Position numbers and translations under genes: made by a program | In this document: piece after piece, positions 24,301 to 35,400 of the stretch | Layout: the number at the start of each line of letters is the position of its first letter | Numbering within the stretch: the first letter of the stretch is position 1 | NCBI GenBank assembly: GCA_003013855.2 | Contig: ML058372.1 | Location: 496,001-560,000 of the forward strand | Length of the DNA stretch: 64,000 nt | From: Liriodendron chinense | Lineage: Eukaryota > Streptophyta > Magnoliopsida > Magnoliales > Magnoliaceae | Reading direction: 5' to 3' | Notes under the pieces: model-generated | Database searches by the model: none | The model's input: the letters and a program-made list of their open reading frames with translations, nothing else | What the model was told of the DNA's origin: nothing

Positions 24301-27300
24301 CGATAGTCGTTTTCTGGCATCGTACCAGTGATCGCCACAAGTAGCACCTCCATTTCCTGTGGCCGTCTTCTCCCTTGCATTTCGGTAGATCTAACCATTG
24401 CCCGAAACCCCATCATGTGACCATCCCTTCAAGCTCTCTTTCATCTTTTCCATCACCGGTCCCGCCTTAAACATCATCTGTTGGCAAACAATCCTTGCAG
24501 CATTCAACAAAACCCACCTCGATCCAACAAAACCCTAGCCCTCGTCGGCCGGCAACCCATCACCTGCCTAGTTTTTGGTGTGGGATCCGGATCCTTGGTG
24601 GGCCTGGATCATCTCCACAATGTTGTCAAATTGTTAATTGCGGATCGTTGCTAGTCCTTTGATTTCGTTGTTGTTCATCAATGTTGTCGATCCGTTGATC
24701 ACGTATTGTGGGGACCATTTTACTGGTCTAATTACTTAGGTCCACATCACCATGTCACCATGTTGCAAGTCCCAATATCCGTCAACCCATCCACTATTGT
24801 GAACGTTCTGTGGACCATCATTATATATGGGTTGTTATATTTAAAGCCCAGATTTGTTGATTGGTCTCGCTATGGGCCATCTATTTTGGGCAGTTGAAAA
24901 CTTCCATATATGCCTACTCTATGATCATATGGCCCATCTATTTGTTGTTCACTGTTAGATGTTGGGCTTGCTGATTCTCACTATCTGAAGGCTCATTGAT
25001 ATTTGTTAAGGCCCATGTGTCAAGGCCCCTTTTCATTTATGGGTCGTGTTTTGCTTGCTAGATATTGGTGATCTGTTGTGGACCATCTATTACTGTGGGC
25101 CATCTTCTTTGGCCTTGATTGACTGTTGTTGTGGAACATTTATCACTGACTTATGTGGGACGCACCATTGTGTTGCTCTCACCATGTGGGCCTTGATCAA
25201 TTATACTTGCTGTACACCTTTGACTATATAGTGTCTCTGAAGTGGGCATATTAACATGATGTGTTTTGTTTTTGTGTTGGGCATGTAAGACCAGAATCGT
25301 GTTTGTGTTGGGCGTATGAACCGAGCCTTATTACTCGTTATGGTTATGATGAGACCTATTTTTGCTGTTGGAATATCTAGAGCTTCCAAAAGAGCAATGA
25401 TTGAACTCTCATCCACCGGAAGTGTGTATCCACAGGAAGAGCATACGGGTGAAATCCTGACCATTGGAATTATTGGTAGATCTTTCGTCAGCCGTTTGAA
25501 GAGCTATTGGTTCACATCTTAGAAGTCGTCAAAAGTGCCTGCTTGTTTGAAGTTGTTCATCGTTTCATTGCCTCATATTCGCCTCATCATTCGTTGCTTC
25601 ATCACGTCATGCTCGCCTCATTGTTCATGGTTTCATCACCCCATGCTCGCCTATGCTACCATTGCAGTTTTCATTTTTAATAAATGTTCATTATACCTTT
25701 CAAACTCAAGTTACTCCCCTCAGATCACCTTGAGTTTGAGGGGGGATGTAAGAGTACATTAGGTAGATTAGGATACTGCCTGTTTTGTTAGTACTTATCT
25801 ATCAGGATCTCTCTAGATCTTTAGAGATCTTTATCCAATCTCTTTTATATATTCTCCTAATTGTTAATGAAATAAACAAGTTATAGTTTTTCACAATGTA
25901 GTCTCTCATTAACAACCTCATCACCATCAGAGTCATCTCCTTCTTCAACATACACTTCAACTTCTTCCATTTTTTCATCATCGGTTCGCACAAATTGCTC
26001 ATCCACATCCAATGGTCGATCTTCTTCTTGTACATCTTCAATCTCATTCTTATTTTCTTGGCTTTGACTGCTACTAGGCCTCGTGCTACTGTTTTCCCCT
26101 CTTCTTCGCTTTTGATATGAAAAGCCTTTGAGAAAGTGGCGTCTTCGACTTAGGCCTATGTCAGGTCCTCGACTGCATAGATTGGATCCTTTGTCTCCAC
26201 AAGTCACTCAATATCTACCTCGAAATCTAGGCAGAAAGGATCATAAAAACCAGGCTTTTCTCGCTTAGCTTGGATCGTTCTCACAACTTTTAGTTGTACT
26301 GGACAAAGACCAAGTTATTCAGCTTCTTTTGTTTAAGACGATTCCTTTTTTTTTTTTTCCTGCGATTCTGCATAACATTCGGAAATCTCAATTGAAAGTG
26401 AATTATCATTGAGTTGATGATGGTCGTTTACTTTTATGGTTAGTGAACTGAAAGTGAATTGTAGAACTTACTGACTCAATTTACTCCAATTGCACTCGCA
26501 ACCTTTAGCAAAAGGCATAAGGCTAAGAATTCTCAAGGTTAACGTTTGTAATGTTGGATTCTTACCATTCGGGTCAGCTACATACATTAACCATTAGTCA
26601 ACTATGCAAATGAGTTTAAGTTAGACTTCTTACATTGTAAGTTGTAACTTGTAAGAACTAACGTTCATTCTTCGTAGTCATACTTTGCAATTTCATACTC
26701 TATGCCTGATAACTATCTCTTGATAAAATCCTTGCACTCTTCATGTAGAAGTCGACCTCGTAAGAAATCTTATCATGTTCTTCTTTATCTGCAATCATTC
26801 TTTTCAAAATATCAAGAAATCTGCCCATATGTTTCACCAATGCCACATATCGATCGACTGATGCAAAGAATGGATAAGATTAGGGATGTAGGCAGCCGAA
26901 TACAATGGGGATGACATTTAGTTGCTCCATCTCTTATCGATAATATCTAGGATGAACTTGTAATCGCGCTCTTTATTGTTGAAGTGGTCTATGATTTTGT
27001 TTTTTATCATCTCCATTGCATAATAGATGTAGCACATGAGTGGATTTCATTACCGTCCACCAATCATAACACAATTAGTAAGGATTCCGACGATTTTAAG
27101 GCCTTTATCAGTTGATTCCAAGGCGATTGGGAAAGAATGGTTTGATTGACCAACTTTGCTTCGGCCTTCCTTGACCAGGGCTCATTATTTCAATCGTCTG
27201 ACACTACAAAGGTCTTAAACTCGGATTTCTTTGAATGCAACCTTTGTAGTGTTAAGAAAGTTGTTGCGAATCAGGTGATGGATGGATGAAGCAAATTACA

Positions 27301-30300
27301 CCCGATGTTATAGTCCCAGTCTCCAACTCTATTCTTTTTAGATAAAGGTAAGTCACTTTAGGTGGAAGACCCATAGTCTTCGCCCACTGCCCCCCTACCT
27401 ATCCCTGTAGTGGTTGATAATATACGGTCCATTCCTTCTCTTGATCAGTCCACATCTACTTGGGAGCATACTTAAAAGTTTACTCACGATGGAAGTGATG
27501 ACATGATGAAGTCAACTATGAAGCGCCTCCTACCTTATCATCTATCAAACTTGTTGATCCAGTCTCTTCTAGAATACCTTATGATTTTTCTAGCCTTCCA
27601 ATTACTCGTAGGAAAGGTAAATGAACTTGTAAAGTACATTTCGAACTTTGTTTCTTTTTAATGTCCATCTCCAGTGTTTCAAAAATTTACCTTCTCTCTT
27701 TCTTCTCTTATAGTTCTTAGGTCATATTAGGAAGCTCTATGCTAGGGGACCAAAGTAGGCAATGGAGGAAGAGATGGCTACACTTCACCATAATAAAACT
27801 TGGGAACTAACTAATCTTTCAGCTAACAAGAGTGTTGTTGAGTGCCGGTGAGTGTACACTGTTAAATTTCAACCTAACAATATCGTGAGCTAGCGAGAGT
27901 GTTGTTGAAGCTTTGTTTGATTGCTTGGGGGTATACTAAGACTCTCATCATGGATTATATAGAGACATTCTCTACAGTTGCAAAGCTTAACTCCATTCAT
28001 GTTATTATGTTTGTCAGTGTTACTTGGACATGTGGCATGGGTGCCTAAGTGTCTGGCATATCACAAACTCTAGAAATCTAGGCAACAGGACACTTTTGTA
28101 TAGAGAATTTTTTTTTATATAAAATAAAAAATAAAAGGAAACGATGAAAACAATAGAATGAAGGAAATGAGAAAAGAATTAAAAAATAGAAATGAATATT
28201 CATGTCCTAATGAAAGCCAATTACTATTAATCTAAACTAACATGTAATTGATAAGCAAAATATTGAAAATCATTTATAATCCCCTCAAAAACTAGTAGTG
28301 TGTGTGGATATTACTTGGATTAGAGAACCATAACAAAAGGATACAAAAGTAAAATAAACAATCAAAGCTTCTTTTTTTTGTTATGACTAGTGGTACTTAC
28401 AATGAAAAATAAACTAACATCCAGAGAGTGAGAGGAAGCTCTAGTGATTAGTTTCTCCAATAACAAGAAAATGGAGGCATGCTTGCGGGATTGGAAGGAG
28501 GCATCTTTTAGCTTGACAAAAGAAATTTGCATTAAAAATTGAGAAGGAAAGCTTTGTGAAGAATATGTTTGGACACCTCTCTTAAAGTGTCCAACATGTG
28601 GAACTTTCCATTGAGAAAATTGAGACACTTCATCCATACATATTTTGAAGTGTCATGCCGTGTCCAGGACCAGCAAAATGTTCCTAAGTTTCAGCACGAA
28701 AAGAACCCAAAAGGTAGAAGTGTGTAGGTAACAATGATCTCCTTGTTGTTGTTAATCTTGGTTGGCCATTGTTTTTGCTTGTTGTTAAAAACACATTTTT
28801 ACATAGAGATCTAATAGAAGAAGTAACCACTTGAATTTGTTGCTCAAGGGGAGTCAGATAAGCTGTGTAAGTTGAGGAAGGCAATTTACTAGTCATGGTC
28901 TAACAAGTTTAGCAAAATAGTCTTGCCATATGGATTACAGGCAAAGCCAAGTTAATAATTAAGTTTTCATATGCAAAAGGTGTTTTTGTTGTAATTGTGC
29001 TAGTCGTATATGTGGACGATAATGTGGTCACAAGTAGGGATAATAGACGGAGTGAGCACCTCTAGCAATATCCGCAAGGTTACTTTCTAACAAAGGATTT
29101 GGGTTATCTTCAATTTTTCCATGCATAGAGGTTACTAGATCAATAGAAGGTACGAACCTATTTCAAAGAAAATATGTCGTGGATTTTCTTTAAAAAATGG
29201 GTCCCCCTGGTGCTCAACTAGTTGATCCAAATCATAGCGAGGATGGTATAAAAGAGTAGTTGGGAAAATTATCTACTTGACTCTCACTAGGTCGGATAAA
29301 TCATATGTTGTCACTGTAATTAGTCAATTCATGACTTCTCTTAGAGTCCCACTCATGGATGCAATTGTTTGGATTCTTTGAGCGCTTTTGAAGTTGATGT
29401 TTGAGCTCTTCAAATGCTTTCAGGCTCATTTGATAATGGGCCTTTTTAGGAGACTCACACCAGGGATCAATGTGTTGTTGAATGTTCTCATGAGAGGGAG
29501 CCCGAAGAATAGCCCTCTGGGCTTGATTTCTATATATTCTTTGATCAACGATTGAACCTCTCGCGACACCTCCGTATGCACCTTGGGCTCTTTTGCAACA
29601 AATGCATATGAGTGGCCCAATTCCTCTTGGGCTTCTGGTAAGAACGTAGCCCGTAAGTAGTGATTCAGCAGTCGCCTTCTTATGCTTAATTGCATACCAA
29701 ATCACTTTCTATCATCCTTCTTGAAGGTGTATGTATTTGTGTGTCGTTGCATATGGTGTGGTGTCATATTGCCATTGGCAACCCAACAAGAGATGACAGG
29801 CGCACATTAGAACAAAGTTGCACCATACATCATTGAAGTACTTTCTACGATGGAAAAAGAAACAAGACACTATTTAGTAACTATTACCTCTCACCTTGAT
29901 TGAGTCAGGTTAACTCGTAAGGCTAAGGGTCCTTAATCTTGATATTGAGTTTTTCATGGCTTCTTGAGACATCACGTTCCCACGGCTCCCGCCATCAGTG
30001 ATCACCTTGCATGTGGCGTGGAAGTTGTTCCTTCTGGATGACTAGGCATTCTCCCATTTTGCCAAAGATGTGGTCCACACCGTCTTCATTCAAAACTTCA
30101 TCGTAGATCGGCAACTCTTCTCAGTCATGCTCTTCACATACTCCGCTTCACCCATGAATTGCTTGTTGCAGTTGGTTGATGTGTAGGATGAGTGGCAATT
30201 GATGACATGGTGGTTCGAATCATCACTCTTATGGCGATGCCCATTTGGTGAGGTTACGAGCTAACAGGTGGGGGACACACTACAAGTGTGTCATGGTAGA

Positions 30301-32425
30301 TGCTTTGGTAGATGGGGAAGCAAGTGTTGTGCCTTGTGGACGTTTGTGCTACTATTGTCCCCACTCCACAACTCGGTTCATTTGGATGCTCACTCACCAC
30401 GAGCCCTCACCAATTACTGCTTTTGTTGGCTCTGAACGAAGGTGGCCCACTGGTACGCCTCCAGCACTGTCCATAGGGGATGTAATTGCAAAACATCTCG
30501 AACACTCAGTTGGAGTCCGCTAATGTAGCAAGCAATGAGTTAATCCTTCGATTTGTTGAGATCATTGCACGCCAGAAGTGATTGAACTTCTCCATGTAAT
30601 CGTGTATGATCTAATCACCTTGAACAACACCTCCATGTAATCCTTTATAATTGTCTACAATTATAAAGCCTCTCATACATGATCTGTGTATTTGAAAGCA
30701 TTGTTTGGAGTACCCCAACATATCAATAATATCCTTGATATCATCTGGTGATATATCGCTACGTATCGCCGATGTATCGCTATCGCCAATGTATCACCAA
30801 TATTTTCAACTGTGTAAATTCCAGGTGTCGCTTGTATTGCCAATGTATTGCCAATATTTTCAACTATGTAAATTCCAGGTGTCGTTTATATCGTCAGTGT
30901 ATCAGCGATATTTCGATAATATCACCAATCTATCGCCTATGTATCGATATCGCCAAAAATCTTTTTATTAAAAATATTTCCATTTCAAATTTTTTTTTTT
31001 TTTTTCGGCGCATGGTTGTATGAAGAAGTGTTTATATTGTGTATATGTATGCATGGATGGATGGATGTGTGTGTGTATTTGTGTATTTGTGCGCATGTGC
31101 ACAGATGGATGGCTGGATGATGGATCCACCATCATGCATGGATGGATGGTTTGATGGGTGGATCCACCATTTTACCCATGTTTGTCCAATGTTTCCCCAA
31201 GTCAACAATACATGCTTTTAGGCCCCATTAAAGGGAGACTTATTATTTGATTCCTAAATATACAAATATGCATCTTTTTTGCTATATTTGATTCCTAAAT
31301 ATGCAAATCTGTGTATTTTAGCGTCTCCTGAAATTTGATTGAGAAATTCCACCATTTCCTCGTGTTTCCCCAATGTTGCCTCAGTCAATGATACATTTCC
31401 GGGTATCAGCGGTAATATCGGCGATGTCGATATGTTTTTCCATATCTCCAGCCAGCGATACATGTAACGATGTCGATACTACGAACACTGGTTGAAAGGC
31501 AAGCAAGCTTTGTGTAGAAGCTTCTTCATCATCGCCCATGATGTGATCTTGGATTTCCCACAACCTTGGCATGTGATCGACAAATGTTCCCCCCATGCAG
31601 ATGCATGTCTAAGGCGACCAACTTGACTTGCTTATCTTCGGTGATGTCTTTGTATTCGAAGACGTACTCAACGTTGTTGAGCCAATCAAGGAGCTTTCCT
31701 ATGCTCAAACCATAGTAGAACCTGGGAATTTCAATTTTAATTCCAGTACATAAACTGATTTGAGTATCAAACAAGTGAGTCACCCCAATAGTTGACTCTT
31801 GACATGGAGTATGGTTATGACAGGAGTTGATGTTGTTGTCCTCCTTGTAGATATCTGCCAACCAAACTTGTCTCCAATGTAGGATATTAACGTGTGTCAA
31901 GTTCTAAGGTCAAGTGTTGTGCAAGGGAATACACACCGGCTGCTGATGTCAAACACAACAGGGGCTAAGGAAGGAAGATTACCTGGATGAAGCCTTCTCC
32001 GATACCAGCTAATGTCAAGCCTATTGAAGAGATTGATAGCACAGGAACGGCAAGTGTTTTCCACCAAAAGTGAGCCAAGGGAAAACACACCGGCTGCTTG
32101 GATGTGATCATGTGAGCCTAGATGGTGAGAGCCACAATGTTATCAAGTGCATAGCCCCTCCTCTCTCTCACATAAACAATGAAAAAATTATGAAGCCAAA
32201 AACCAATTGTGACTATGTGGGGCGCATCTCATTAAGATTACCCAGAACGAAGCCTTCTTTGACACTAGCTGATGCCAAGTCTATTGAAGAGGTCGGCAAC
32301 ACTGGAACAGGAAGTGTTTTCCCTTCCAGTGAAGGTGATCCAAGAGAAAACATGCTAGCATCTTAGATGTGAGCATGGGCAGTGGGACCCACAATGGTAT
32401 CAAGGCCATAGCTCTCTCTCTCTCA

Positions 32426-32475
<50 letters not shown>

Positions 32476-35400
32476 GAGAACGGAATATGTATATGTGTGT
32501 GTCTATATATATGTATATAATGAAGCCAAAAACCAATTACTCCTTGTGTGGGAAGGATCTCATTAATATAGCAAACCCTCAGGGAATTTCCATATAATTC
32601 AAATCCTTACAAACTCCTACCTTCCTTAACCAGTAAGAAAAAAGTAAAAGGAAAGAGGAAAGAAAATTTCTCTCTCAACCAATTAAAATAAAGGAAGTAA
32701 GGTCCATTGAGATTCAAGGACAGCAGGTAATAAGAAAGGAAACCCACAGAATTTCTAAACTTGGAGGGGCTTAAAATCCGCACCACCAATCTTCGTTCAC
32801 CACATGGTTTGAGAGCCTTCAAAACAAACTGAATACAAGAGGGAAAGTTGCATTGATAGCTGGCGAAAGCCCTACACAACTTGGCTCTGGAAGAAGCATT
32901 GGGTACACAGTGGAGATGCACTGGTAAGCCCGTATGGACTTGTGGACCTGCATGGCTTGGTTTGTTGATCAGGAATTTTCAACTGCCCAAACTCTCTGAT
33001 TTGATGAAGGTGGGTCGTAGGTTAATCCATCCAACTGATCTTCACTGTTGATCTACCTTGTCGAGCGTCCATCTTCTGATTTTTATCGTTCATCTTGTCA
33101 AGGATGCCAGTGATGTCTTCATCATGACTTGCATAGAATCCTGCACATTAGTAAATTTTCTGATGGTCAGGATCCTAGAAGTACTCTTCAGGGAATGGGG
33201 CTTGGATTGTGCTTATTTTACTGAGATTAGATTTCTTGAAGTTGAGTATTTTTTCAACTGGAAAGCTCTCAAGAAGCATGACAGATCAAAATTTACCATA
33301 TAATTGTTGTATGAAAGTAGTTAGTGCATGACTGGAGTTCCATTGTTGTTAATGAAATCTTCCCTTAAATTTTTTATGATCGAGCTTGTTTTGTGCAGGT
33401 TTCAATAGAATGGCCAGGACTGCCTCCTGGTGTAAAATTTGATCCATCCGATGTGGAGCTTTTAGAACATTTAGCAGGAAAAGTTGGGCTGGGAAATTCA
33501 AAGCCTCATTTGTTTATTGATGAATTCATTCCAACATTGGAGGAGGATGACGGAATTTGCTACACGCATCCTGAAAATCTTCCTGGTAAGGGGGCTCACC
33601 ACTTCATGTTTGATTTGTGCCATTTCCATAATGTTTCATTAGTGACACCCCCTTGTAATTTTTCTTCAGGTATCAAGAAAGATGGAAGCAGCGTTCATTT
33701 CTTTCATAGAACATCCAATGCATATGCAACAGGTCAGCGAAAACGCCGCAAGATCCACCCACGACGTTGTTCATTTGAGGAGCGTGTACGGTGGCATAAA
33801 ACAGGTAAAACCCGACCGATAATAGAGAATGGTGTTCAGAAGGGCTGGAAGAAGATAATGGTTCTTTATAAAAGCTCAAAGAAAGGGTCAAAGCCAGATA
33901 AAGATAATTGGGTCATGCATCAATACCATCTTGGAACTGAAGAAGATGAAAGGGAAGGTGTATTCGTGGTTTCAAAAATTATCTACCAGCAGCAGTCGAA
34001 GCATGTGACAGAGAAGAGTGATATCGATGTGCTCAATAAAGAATCTGATATGGTGGCAGCCAGAGTTAGTCCAAGAACTCCAAAGACTAATACACCCCAT
34101 CCACGTAGGCCGGGAAAGCATGCTCTATATGAAGTAGACGAAGAGAAAATGCAACATTCGTGCGACCAGGTAGCTTGAGATTTGTGTTCAGTATGTTTAG
34201 ATGGGTAACATCCTCTGTTTTGGTCATGAAATTTTTTGTGTGCTCATACTTAGAGGCACTGAAGCGTACGCATCAATTAATCTGTCATCATCATCATCAC
34301 CACCGTCATCATTAAAGCCTTTTCACAATAAGTTGGATTAGTCAATCCAATATAAGGGCTTATCCTTGGTAAGTACAGAACTAAATATCCCTTCTCACCA
34401 CCTCAGTACAAGTCCTTTTATGTCTTCCCTCTAATCCTCTCTTCAGGTGCTTCAGCCCACTTAATGTCCGCCTTCTTACTGAACCTGTCTTTGATCTTAG
34501 CTGCACATGACAAACCATCTCACTTCGCTCTCCATCATTTTGGGGCCTTCAACCACCTCAATCACCCACCATCTCCATCGAAGTCCTTTTGGGTCTTTCT
34601 TTTATTCTCCTTTCAGGCCCTTAAACACTAAACAATATCACCCTCCTTACTTGAGCCGTCTCTAGCAAGGTACTCAAGAATGGTAACGATGGCTGTAACA
34701 GCCACCCCCGCTATCATTACACTGTTATGATTTTTTTTTTTTCTTTTAAAAAGCTGTTATGGGCTATTTTTTCCGTAACAGCCACTACGGCCTCCCACCA
34801 TTATTGCTACATATAACCATTTTTTAATATCTTGGTCTCTAGTCTTCGTTGTACATGACCAAATCATCTCAGTTTGCTCTCCAGTAGTTTCTCCTATTGA
34901 GCCTTTTCTAGGCTGCTCATTCTTAATTGAGAAACAACCTTGATGCTCTAGCAAAGTGTGATAGATGATAAATAGGCACTTAGAAATTACTCAAAATTTG
35001 CAAACATAATTACAAGTAGTCAAATTGAACTCTCCAAATTATGGGTCCCAGCATAGATGTATCATGAACAAAAATTCTCTTATTCGATTATCTGATGATC
35101 AGATTGGTGGACATTTATTGGATAGTTAAAAATGAAAAATATCAAATGGTCCTATTTGAATAGATAACTGTCCACAAATCAAAGGTTTGGATTGTTCAAC
35201 GAATCTAATTTTGGGACTGTGCCTTAGTGACAATAGGTTCACTTCTTGGTTTCATTTGAGTAAATGGATGCCATGTGTATAATTAGTAAGTGCCTGTGTA
35301 TGAAGCATTCCAAATCGAAACTAATGCAGTTTCAATTTGAGCCTCTCTTGTCCAAATTGAAACAAATGCAATTTCAATTTGATCTGAGCCTGGTCTATAA

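Larger units (their letters stand above)
13168..25914 (+). mobile_element. Composite short-LTR (Copia-like, non-autonomous) retroelement
   Basis: LTR copies (about 160 bp, TGTTAGAG...AACA) lie at 13168-13327, 14253-14339 (truncated) and 25747-25914. Primer-binding sites TGGCATCAGAGC (13328) and TGGTATCAAAGC (14340) follow the first two, matching initiator tRNA-Met. A polypurine tract GTTTGAGGGGGGA precedes the last. The internal sequence is present twice: 13328-14252, and 14340-14412 plus 23839-25746. The LTR-int-LTR-int-LTR layout implies recombination between two elements. No gag or pol coding was recognised. hAT-1 is inserted in the second copy. No target duplication could be confirmed. 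Confidence 0.65.

Noticed and set aside
13163..25919. 5-bp target duplication for the short-LTR retroelement
   Set aside because: Flanks ATTGT and ACCTC (or TTAAC) do not match; the composite structure probably joins ends of two different insertions.
33393..34178. Single 261-aa NAC reading frame as one exon
   Set aside because: It reads through an 84-nt GT-AG intron whose translation has no counterpart in SOG1 proteins, and past the exon-4 donor. The spliced model fits the family better.
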